A DNA stretch of 64,000 nt, from positions 1-64,000 of the forward strand of contig CAIYTE010000014.1 in the NCBI GenBank assembly GCA_903929045.1, written 5' to 3'. Positions 35,960 to 43,127 of this stretch are shown one piece after another; the stretch's first letter is position 1; every line of letters begins with the position of its first letter. Origin of the DNA: an uncultured Hyphomicrobiales bacterium (GTDB lineage: Bacteria > Pseudomonadota > Alphaproteobacteria > Rhizobiales > Xanthobacteraceae). Under the pieces are notes generated by a model, which did not search any database, was not told the origin of the DNA, and saw only the letters and a program-made list of their open reading frames with translations. A program made the position numbers and the translations under genes.

Positions 35960-37012
35960 GTGGTGAGGCGCTTTGCCTTCGCGATCCCGGGCGATCTCGC
36001 TTCCCCGACCGGCGGCTATGCCTATGACCGGCGCATGATCGTGGAGCTCAGGAAACTTGGCTGGGACATCGACATCGTCGCACTCGGCGATGGTTTCCCG
36101 CGTCCGACCGCGGCGCAACGGGCTTTCGCGCTGGCGCAACTGATGGACGTTCCCGCGGACCGCGTCGTGGTCGTGGACGGTTTGGCATTCGGTGTTTTGC
36201 CGGACGAAGCGCCGCGGGTGGCCGCTCATCATCCCGTGGTCGCGCTGGTGCATCATCCGCTGGCACAGGAGTCCGGGCTTTCGCCGGAACAGGCGAGGGA
36301 CATGCAGGCCAGCGAACGCGCTGCGCTGGTGTCTGCTAAGGGCGTCATTGTTACGAGCCCGACGACGGCGCGTGCGCTGATTGCGGATTATGGTGTCACA
36401 GCGGATCGCATTGCCGTGGCGCTGCCCGGTAACGATCCGGTGCCGCTGGCGAAGCCCGTCAATAATGGCATTATTCAGCTGCTATCCGTCGGCTCCATCG
36501 TGCCGCGCAAGGGCTTCGACATTCTGATTGCGGCTCTGGCGAAGGCGATCGACCTGCCGTGGCATCTGACCATCGCCGGCGACCGCACACGAAGCGCAAA
36601 AGCGGCGGCGCAGCTCGATGCGGACATCGCGCGTTTCAATCTCGGCAATAGTGTCACGGTGCTCGGCGCGGTTTCCGACGAAAAGATTGCCGCACTCTAT
36701 GCCGAAGCAGACCTGTTCGTGCTCGCGTCGCGTCACGAAGGCTACGGCATGGCGTTTTCCGAAGCCATTGCACGCGGCGTGCCGGTGCTCGCCACCACGG
36801 CCGGTGCCATTCCTGAAACGGTGCCGGCGGAAGCCGGGTTATTGGTGCCGCCTGACGACGCCGATGCACTCGCCGCGGCCTTGCGGCGATTGATCGCCGA
36901 TCCCGGCGAGCGCGCGCGGCTGGCCGCAGGCGCACGCGAAGCGGCGCGCAAGCTGCCGACGTGGGAAGCGTCGGCAAAGGTGTTCTCGGATGCGCTGGAG
37001 GCCGCGCTATGA
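35960..37012 (+). CDS. GT4-family glycosyltransferase
   Basis: 350 aa from a GTG at 35960 (a second GTG follows at 35963), 4 bp after the PTPS-like stop. GT-B fold: acceptor side FAIPGDLASPTGGYAYDRRM, hinge then donor domain IIQLLSVGSIVPRKGFDILIAAL, and the retaining GT4 E-x7-E motif in SRHEGYGMAFSEAIARGVPV (near residue 259). No signal peptide or membrane segment. It probably adds a sugar from a nucleotide-sugar donor to the cluster's small-molecule product. Its TGA overlaps the methyltransferase ATG (ATGA, 37009-37012). Confidence 0.9.
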   Translation: MVRRFAFAIPGDLASPTGGYAYDRRMIVELRKLGWDIDIVALGDGFPRPTAAQRAFALAQLMDVPADRVVVVDGLAFGVLPDEAPRVAAHHPVVALVHHPLAQESGLSPEQARDMQASERAALVSAKGVIVTSPTTARALIADYGVTADRIAVALPGNDPVPLAKPVNNGIIQLLSVGSIVPRKGFDILIAALAKAIDLPWHLTIAGDRTRSAKAAAQLDADIARFNLGNSVTVLGAVSDEKIAALYAEADLFVLASRHEGYGMAFSEAIARGVPVLATTAGAIPETVPAEAGLLVPPDDADALAAALRRLIADPGERARLAAGAREAARKLPTWEASAKVFSDALEAAL

Positions 37013-37815
37013 GCGGCTTCTCCGCCGACTGGCTGGCCTTGCGCGAGCCCTTCGATGTCAACGCCCGCAATGCGGACGTGCTCGATGCGGTGATTGCTAC
37101 GCTCGCGGGCAACACCCAGCCGCGCATTGTCGATCTCGCCTGCGGTACAGGCTCGACGGTGCGCACGCTGGCGCCATATTTTTCGCCGGGGCAGACTTGG
37201 AAACTGGTCGACAACGACCTCAGTCTGCTCGCGCGTGCCGCCGACCTGACCAAGCACACGGGCGTGAGCGTCATCACGGCGCCGGTCGATCTCAACCACG
37301 ATCTCGAAGCGGCGCTCGATGGCGCGGTCGATCTGGTGACGACCTCCGCGCTGCTCGATCTGGTCTCCGCGCCCTGGCTTGAGCGCCTTGCGGTCGAAAC
37401 GCTGGCGCGTTCGATCCCGTTTTATGCGGCGCTCAGCTATGACGGCCGCGTCGAGATGGGGCCGGCGCATGCGATGGACAAGGCCATCGTCGCGGCGGTC
37501 AATCGGCATCAGCGCAGCGACAAGGGCTTCGGTCCCGCGCTCGGGCCGGACGCGGCGACAGCCGCCGTCGCGCAATTCGAAAAGCTGGGTTGTGTCGTCG
37601 TGCATGGCGAAGCCGACTGGGTCGCCGGGCCCAAAGACCGCGACTTCCAGAACGAAGTCCTTGCCGGCTGGGCCAGCGCGGTGCGCGAGACCGGCGATGT
37701 GCCGCTCACCGACATTGTCGATTGGCTGACCTTCCGCCGTGACCAAGTGGCGGCCGGCACATCATCGTTGCGCGTCGGTCACGTCGATATGTTGGCGCGG
37801 CCGGGCAAACGCTGA
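37009..37815 (+). CDS. Class I SAM-dependent methyltransferase
   Basis: 268 aa, ATG overlapping the glycosyltransferase stop. The SAM pocket is IVDLACGTGSTVRTLAPYF (residues 40-58) with the acidic motif II residue in KLVDNDLSLLARA and DLVTTSALLDLVSAPWLE as motif IV. No specific family recognised. Position suggests methylation of the same product that the GT4 enzyme glycosylates. The last 37 bp overlap the 3' end of the convergent RibD-like gene. Confidence 0.85.
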   Translation: MSGFSADWLALREPFDVNARNADVLDAVIATLAGNTQPRIVDLACGTGSTVRTLAPYFSPGQTWKLVDNDLSLLARAADLTKHTGVSVITAPVDLNHDLEAALDGAVDLVTTSALLDLVSAPWLERLAVETLARSIPFYAALSYDGRVEMGPAHAMDKAIVAAVNRHQRSDKGFGPALGPDAATAAVAQFEKLGCVVVHGEADWVAGPKDRDFQNEVLAGWASAVRETGDVPLTDIVDWLTFRRDQVAAGTSSLRVGHVDMLARPGKR

Positions 37816-38555
37816 GCCGACAGATCGACATCGAACAGGGTGTCGCCGTCGAGGCTGAAGGTCCGCATCGGCGGCCGTAACGCCTGATCGCAACGCTCGA
37901 TGGCCGGCAATACAACGCCGGGCCGGCCGCTGCCGAGGATCATCGGCGCCACCATCACATGCAGCCGGTCGAGACTTCCGGCGGCGAGAAAGCGCGACAC
38001 CGTCTCGGCGCCGCCTTCGATCAGAACACGCCGCAGGCCGCGCGTCGCGAGAGCGGCGATGACATCGTGCGGATCGATGCGCCCGTCCGGCGCGGGCAGG
38101 GCGATGACCTCAACGCCTACAGGCGATGCACACCTTGTATCCTCCGCAGTGACCCGAAGCCTCGGAACGTCATCGCCAGCGAAAACTTTCGCCCCCGTGC
38201 CAAGCCTGCCCTTTGGATCGAGCACGACGCGCGCCGGCTGCGGACCGTCGCAGTGCCGCACTGTCAGTTGCGGGTCGTCGGCAAGGGCGGTGCTGACGCC
38301 AATCACCACAGCATCGACCAGCGCACGCAGCCGGTGCAGATGCAGGATGCCCGCCGGGCCGTTGATGTAGTGCGAATGGCCGTTTTCGGTCGCAATCCGG
38401 CCGTCGAGCGATTGCCCGAGCTGCCCAATCACTGTTGCAACGCGCAATGGCCCGAACAGCTCCGCCCACGGCCCGGCCAAGGTCTGCGCCGGATCGCGAA
38501 AAGCCGCCACGAAACTTGCCCAGGACTGGTTGTCCGCTGCCGTCATAGCCCCCAT
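37779..38555 (-). CDS. RibD C-terminal-type reductase
   Basis: 258 aa matching the reductase half of riboflavin RibD and archaeal/fungal Rib7/ArfC. QSLDGRIATENGHSHYINGP and HRLRALVDAVVIGVSTALADDPQLTVR hold the substrate and NADPH contacts, and RRVLIEGGAETVSRFLAAG is the C-terminal nucleotide loop. No deaminase domain. Expected reaction: NADPH reduction of a ribosylaminopyrimidine to the ribityl form. ATG at 38555 chosen; 38546 is possible. Divergent from the GTP-cyclohydrolase-II-like gene and tail-to-tail with the methyltransferase. Confidence 0.88.
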   Translation of the reverse strand: MGAMTAADNQSWASFVAAFRDPAQTLAGPWAELFGPLRVATVIGQLGQSLDGRIATENGHSHYINGPAGILHLHRLRALVDAVVIGVSTALADDPQLTVRHCDGPQPARVVLDPKGRLGTGAKVFAGDDVPRLRVTAEDTRCASPVGVEVIALPAPDGRIDPHDVIAALATRGLRRVLIEGGAETVSRFLAAGSLDRLHVMVAPMILGSGRPGVVLPAIERCDQALRPPMRTFSLDGDTLFDVDLSAQRLPGRANIST

Positions 38556-38640
38556 CTCATTGGCGGATAGGCTCGCACAAAACAGTCGGCATGGCGACCC
38601 GAGTGGCCTTGTTGGAATGGTTTTGGGGTCTGCGGTGTTC

Positions 38641-38672
38641 TATAATCGGAGCCCGCGGCAAACGTGCCGCGG
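38641..38672 (+). promoter_or_regulatory. Divergent region: TATAAT -10 and leader inverted repeat
   Basis: A perfect TATAAT at 38641-38646 faces the GTP-cyclohydrolase-II-like gene; the -35 is unclear (TTGGAA at 38612 is too far, at 23 bp). Directly downstream, CCGCGGCA-AACG-TGCCGCGG (38653-38672) is a perfect 8-bp inverted repeat. It would either fold in the 5' leader or act as an operator overlapping the start of transcription. Confidence 0.55.
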
Positions 38673-38695
38673 CAAAAGTTGTGCTGGGAAGCTCA

Positions 38696-39844
38696 ATGAG
38701 TGCGGAAGAGACTATGTCGGCTCTGTTCGGCGCCAAAGGACAGACCGGAGTGAATCGCGGCGTCGCTGAATTTCTCGCGCGCCGTCCGGTGTTAGTGACG
38801 AGCGGCAGCGAAGCGTTGCTCGCGCTGCCCGTCGAAGGCCTCGACGCATCGCGGCTTGCCGCCTTCACGGCGCTGTGCGCGCCGGTAATGCCGCGCTTGG
38901 TCGTCACCGCGCGCCGCGCGCATGCGCTTGAGATCGGTGCGCGGACGCCGATGGCTTTGGCGCTGGACGGTGTGGCCGATGTGCCGTCGATCCTGTCGCT
39001 GGTGATGGATACTGGCATCGAATTCGACGGTGAGGCGAAGCCGGCGGGCGCTGCCGCGAGTGCCGCCGTCGCGCTGGCGAAATTGTCGCTTGGTCTGCCG
39101 GCCGTGCTGGTTGCCGCGGCCGCGCCGTCTGTTGCCGCCACGCACGATATCATCCAGGTCGATGCTGAGGCCGTTTCCCATTTCGGCGACGAGGCCATTC
39201 GCACCTTGACGCTGGCGAGCCGCGCCGATGTGCCGCTCGATGCTGCGCGTCAGGCTCAGTTTGTTGTGTTCCGCGATGCGCTCGGCACCAGCCAGACCGC
39301 GATCATTGTCGGCAAGCCCGATCTGTCGAAGCCGGTGCTGGTACGCCTGCATTCGGCCTGTCTCACCGGCGATGTGTTCGGTTCGCGGCGCTGCGATTGC
39401 GGCGATCAGCTCAATCTCGCCATCCGGCGCATCGACGCCAGCGGCGGCGGCATCGTTTTGTATCTGGCGCAGGAAGGCCGCGGCCTCGGCCTCGCCAACA
39501 AGATGCGCACCTATCAGATGCAGGATAATGGCCTCGACACCGTCGATGCCAACACGACGCTCGGCTTTGACGACGACGAGCGTGATTATGGCGTCGCCGC
39601 GCGCATGTTGCAGATGCTCGATTGCAACCGCGTTGTCCTGCTCACCAACAATCCGCACAAGCTCGACGGGCTTGCCAGCTACGGCATCGAGATCACGGGG
39701 CGGTTGCCGATCGAAGCGCCGGTCAATGCCGACAATGTGCGTTATCTCACCGCCAAGGCGGAGCGCGCCGGGCATCGTTTGGATCGTCTCGAAGCCTCGC
39801 TGGCAGAGTCGTCCGACGCCGAAGCCGCACTTCTGGCGCCGTGA
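38696..39844 (+). CDS. GTP cyclohydrolase II-like protein with degenerate RibB-type N-terminal domain
   Basis: 382 aa from the ATG at 38696 (GGGAAG upstream). The C-terminal half (about 190-382) is GTP cyclohydrolase II: VRLHSACLTGDVFGSRRCDC with three zinc Cys, LYLAQEGRGLGLANKM, the Tyr in RTYQMQDNG, DERDYGVAARML with the catalytic Arg and LTNNPHKLDGL. The catalytic set looks complete. The N-terminal 180 residues have the length of RibB (DHBP synthase) but lack its acidic D-D-x-x-R-E-N loop (TSGSEALLALP instead). GTP ring opening is likely; DHBP synthesis is not. The next gene starts 2 bp after its stop. Confidence 0.88.
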   Translation: MSAEETMSALFGAKGQTGVNRGVAEFLARRPVLVTSGSEALLALPVEGLDASRLAAFTALCAPVMPRLVVTARRAHALEIGARTPMALALDGVADVPSILSLVMDTGIEFDGEAKPAGAAASAAVALAKLSLGLPAVLVAAAAPSVAATHDIIQVDAEAVSHFGDEAIRTLTLASRADVPLDAARQAQFVVFRDALGTSQTAIIVGKPDLSKPVLVRLHSACLTGDVFGSRRCDCGDQLNLAIRRIDASGGGIVLYLAQEGRGLGLANKMRTYQMQDNGLDTVDANTTLGFDDDERDYGVAARMLQMLDCNRVVLLTNNPHKLDGLASYGIEITGRLPIEAPVNADNVRYLTAKAERAGHRLDRLEASLAESSDAEAALLAP

Positions 39845-39846
39845 GC

Positions 39847-40629
39847 ATGACAACCGCCGCATCGGCTCGGCTGATCGGCGAGCTTACCTCTCCTGAAGTC
39901 ACCGAGCGTCTGCGCGCCACATCGGTGCTGTGCCTGCCGATCGGTTCGATCGAGCAGCACGGCCCGCATCTGCCGCTCAATACCGATGCGGTTCTGGCCG
40001 AAGGGGTGACCCGCGCCATCGTCGCGAAGTGGGGCGAGACGCACGATCTGTGGCAGTTGCCGGCCATCTCGATCAGTCTGGCGCGCGAGCACGAATGGGC
40101 ACCGGGAACATTGTCGCTGTCGGTCGCCGGCATGACGGCCCATCTGCACGACCTCGGCCGCACCATTGCGAAGTCTCTGCCGGCGCGCAATCTGATGATC
40201 GTCAATGGTCATGGCGGCAATCGCGGCATTCTCGAAGCGCTGGCGCTCGACCTGCGCGCTGACTGCGGCCTCAATGTCTGCGTGTTTCATCCAGCGTCGT
40301 TCGCGGATACGGCGGCGGACTCCGCAGCGCCGGAAATCCACGGCGGCAAGAACGAGACGTCGATGATGCTGGCCGTCGCGCCGCATCTAGTGCGAACCGG
40401 CAAGATCGCCAGCCTGAAAATGCCGGCTGACGCCGCGACCGTCCGCACGACGATCCTGCAACGCGGCGTCACCTGGCCGTGGACGTCGGACGAAAAGGGC
40501 CTGTCCGACCATGGCGTGATCGGGGATCCGGCGGCGGCGACCGCCGACTTTGGCCGGCAGATCGTCGCGCGCGCGGTGGATGCCGCCGGTGCCGTGCTTA
40601 AGCAGTTGTTACAGCGCCAGCACGGCTAA
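39847..40629 (+). CDS. Creatininase-family amidohydrolase
   Basis: 260 aa. Metal ligands of the family are visible: Glu and His in LPIGSIEQHGPHLPLNTDAV, His in IVNGHGGNRGILEALA and Glu in HGGKNETSMMLAV. Family members include creatininase, the mycofactocin protease MftE and archaeal ArfB, which deformylates the FAPy intermediate of riboflavin/F420 synthesis. Next to a GTP cyclohydrolase and a RibD-type reductase, a hydrolase acting on a formamido- or aminopyrimidine is the most economical inference. Starts 2 bp after the cyclohydrolase stop. Confidence 0.88.
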   Translation: MTTAASARLIGELTSPEVTERLRATSVLCLPIGSIEQHGPHLPLNTDAVLAEGVTRAIVAKWGETHDLWQLPAISISLAREHEWAPGTLSLSVAGMTAHLHDLGRTIAKSLPARNLMIVNGHGGNRGILEALALDLRADCGLNVCVFHPASFADTAADSAAPEIHGGKNETSMMLAVAPHLVRTGKIASLKMPADAATVRTTILQRGVTWPWTSDEKGLSDHGVIGDPAAATADFGRQIVARAVDAAGAVLKQLLQRQHG

Positions 40630-40683
40630 AAAAGACGTAACGCGCACTCCGCTCATAGGCCGGACGCAAAACTGCGGGCCTCG

Positions 40684-40703
40684 CGGGCTTCTATTCAAGC
40701 CCG
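40684..40703. other. Hairpin between creatininase and UbiD genes
   Basis: CGGGCTT-CTATTC-AAGCCCG, a perfect 7-bp stem, 54 bp after the creatininase stop and 56 bp before the UbiD ATG. A TATACT hexamer (40712-40717) follows and could be the -10 of the ubiD promoter. No T-run follows, so the terminator role is uncertain. Confidence 0.4.
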
Positions 40704-40759
40704 AAAATGCCTATACTATCGCGCCATTCGACGCCTCCGACACGAAAGACGCCCGAAGC

Positions 40760-42424
40760 ATGACCGACGCGCCGCGCACCTATCCCGACCTGCACGAACA
40801 TCTCGCCGAACTGGACAAGCGCGGCCTGCTGCGCACCATCGACCGGCGGATCGACAAGGACTCCGAGATGCACCCGCTGGTGCGCTGGCAGTTCGTCGGC
40901 GGCATGGCGGAAGCCGAGCGCAAGGCGTTCCTGTTCACCAACATCGTCGACGGCCTGGGCCGCAAATACGACATGCCGGTCGTGGTCGGCGCCATGGCGG
41001 CCAATCCGGCGGTCTACAGCGTCGGCATGCGCGCCGAACTTTCGGACATTCAGGCGAAGTGGGACAAGGCCATCGCCAATCCGGTCGAGCCGCGCATGGT
41101 CGACAACGCGCCGTGTCATGATGTCGTCATCGAAGGCGACGCGCTGAAAGGCGAGGGCAACGGCCTCGACATGATCCCGATCCCGATTTCGACGCCGGGC
41201 TTCGACAACGCGCCGACCTTGACCGCGACCAACGTCGTCACCAAGGATCCGGACACCGGCGTCCAGAACATGGGCACGTACCGCGCCGCGCTCAAGGCGC
41301 CGGATCGGCTCGTGGTGCGCATGGCGACGCGCGTCGGCGGCGCCGGCGGTTATCAGCACTATCTGAAGTACCAGAAGATGGGTAAGCCGATGCCCTGCGC
41401 CATCGTGCTCGGCTGCCCGCCGTATGTCGCCTTCATGGGCCCGCAGAAGCTGCCGATCGGCGTCGATGAACTGACCGTCGCCGGCGGTCTCGCCGGTGAG
41501 CCGATCAACATCACCAAGGCGCGTACGGTCGACCTCACGGTGCCGGCGGAATCCGAACTGGTGATCGAAGGCCTGATCGACACCGTCAATCTCGAGCCGG
41601 AAGCGCCGTTCGGTGAATCGCACGGCCACGTCGCGCTCGAAGAGTTCAACATGCCGATGCGCGTCACCGCGATCACGCACCGCAAGAAGGCGGTGATCCC
41701 GTCCTACATCAGTCAGGTAGCGCCGAGCGAATCCAGCGTCATCAAGCGCGTCGCGTATGAGCCGCTATTCACGCATCACCTCAAGCACACGCTCAGCATC
41801 AAGGGTGTGAAGAAGGTCGCGCTGCACGAGCCGCTGACGGGCCTGCTGCGCGTCACCGTCATTACGGTCGAGAAGGGCACGCCGCGGACGGAAGTGTGGC
41901 GCGCGCTCAACGGCGCCGCGTTCTTCAAGGGCGATTGCGGCAAGATCTGCATCGCCGTCAACGAGGACATCGACATCGACAACGCGGACTCGCTGCTGTG
42001 GGCGATGGCCTACCGCATGAATCCGGTCGAGGACGTGCAACTCGTGCCGCATCGCGGCCAGGGTCACGGGCCGAAGCGTGAAGCCGAGAACGAAGAAGAC
42101 TCGACGATGCTCATGGACGCCACCATGAAGGGCGACATGCCGCCGCTGGCGCTGCCGACCAAGGAATACATGGAGCGCGCCAAGACAATCTGGGACGAGC
42201 TCGGCTTCGAGACGTTGCAGCCGCAGAAGCCGTGGTTCGGCTATTCGCTCGGCGACTGGCTGCCGTATTGGGACGCAGCCGCCAAGCGCGCGGCGGAAGG
42301 CAAATATCTCGAGAACGGCAAGATCAGCCTCGGCCAGCAGCGTCAGGGCTTCAAACCGGAAACCAAATTCCGTCCGGATGAAGAGCAGCCGGGCAAGCCG
42401 CCGGGCAAGCCGAACAATCAGTAG
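40760..42424 (+). CDS. UbiD-family (de)carboxylase
   Basis: 554 aa. Prenylated-FMN-dependent decarboxylase family: GLDMIPIPISTPGFDNAPTLTATNVVTKDPDTGVQN carries the substrate and cofactor contacts. LEPEAPFGESHGHVAL holds the conserved catalytic Glu, and SYISQVAPSES and NEDIDIDNADSLLWAMAYRMNP are further family blocks. It catalyses reversible decarboxylation of aromatic or alpha,beta-unsaturated acids in the cytosol. No ubiX-type prenyltransferase gene is in the window, so cofactor must come from elsewhere. The Pro/Lys-rich tail (after residue 535) is probably disordered. Confidence 0.92.
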   Translation: MTDAPRTYPDLHEHLAELDKRGLLRTIDRRIDKDSEMHPLVRWQFVGGMAEAERKAFLFTNIVDGLGRKYDMPVVVGAMAANPAVYSVGMRAELSDIQAKWDKAIANPVEPRMVDNAPCHDVVIEGDALKGEGNGLDMIPIPISTPGFDNAPTLTATNVVTKDPDTGVQNMGTYRAALKAPDRLVVRMATRVGGAGGYQHYLKYQKMGKPMPCAIVLGCPPYVAFMGPQKLPIGVDELTVAGGLAGEPINITKARTVDLTVPAESELVIEGLIDTVNLEPEAPFGESHGHVALEEFNMPMRVTAITHRKKAVIPSYISQVAPSESSVIKRVAYEPLFTHHLKHTLSIKGVKKVALHEPLTGLLRVTVITVEKGTPRTEVWRALNGAAFFKGDCGKICIAVNEDIDIDNADSLLWAMAYRMNPVEDVQLVPHRGQGHGPKREAENEEDSTMLMDATMKGDMPPLALPTKEYMERAKTIWDELGFETLQPQKPWFGYSLGDWLPYWDAAAKRAAEGKYLENGKISLGQQRQGFKPETKFRPDEEQPGKPPGKPNNQ

Positions 42425-42427
42425 ACG

Positions 42428-42952
42428 TCAGGCGCTGTAAGCGTTTGCCGCGAGAATGAGATGAGGCGAGGGGGCGTCGATGTCCCCTGCCGCGGCGAGA
42501 ACGTCGCGCAAGTTCGCGGTGAGTGCATCGACCTCGCGCGGCAGATCGTGAATGTGCTGGCGCGACCAGCGCCACAACATCGCCTGCTCGATCTTCTCCG
42601 CTTCAAGCTCTGAACGTTTCACTTGCGTGCGCAGCGCGGCTGCTGCCGGCTGCAGCGCGTCGTCCGTCGCGGTTGCCGTCGCCTTCAAGGCCTGGCGCGC
42701 CGTCCGCAGGGGCCGCACGACATCGTGGTGCCATTCGGCGACGACGGACTGCGCGCTGGCGATGTGCGCCGGCGTCAGCCGGACGCCCTCGACCGCCCCC
42801 ATATAGGCGGCGAACAGCAGCAGATTGACGTCGAGACCCAGCCGCTCCTGCAGGCCGAGGCATTCCTCGGCCACGCCGTCGGCGGCATAGACGGCGAGCG
42901 AAAAGGCCCAGAACGGGCTCGCCATTTCCGCGTCGTCCTCGGACGTGCTCAT
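42428..42952 (-). CDS. TIGR02444/DUF2390-family protein
   Basis: 174 aa from the ATG at 42952 (a further ATG lies at 42976). The family start SPFWAFSLAVYAADGVAEECLGLQERLGLDVNLLLFAAYMG is unmistakable. The rest is helical with EKIEQAMLWRWSR. Function is unknown in the literature I know. Ends 3 bp from the convergent UbiD stop and is divergent from the transglutaminase operon, with about 175 bp between starts. Confidence 0.85.
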   Translation of the reverse strand: MSTSEDDAEMASPFWAFSLAVYAADGVAEECLGLQERLGLDVNLLLFAAYMGAVEGVRLTPAHIASAQSVVAEWHHDVVRPLRTARQALKATATATDDALQPAAAALRTQVKRSELEAEKIEQAMLWRWSRQHIHDLPREVDALTANLRDVLAAAGDIDAPSPHLILAANAYSA

Positions 42953-43127
42953 TATTTCCTCGCCGCCATTATCCATAACATCGGTTTTAGCGCATTCCTG
43001 GCCGGGAAATAGGCACTCCTGCGCCTAAACTGGGCGGTGATTGGCTTTGAAAGCCCGGCCCAACGTGACACTCTCTTGTTGCAGGGCAATATAAAGTGCG
43101 TCCGCCTTGCGGGGAGACCGTTGTTCC

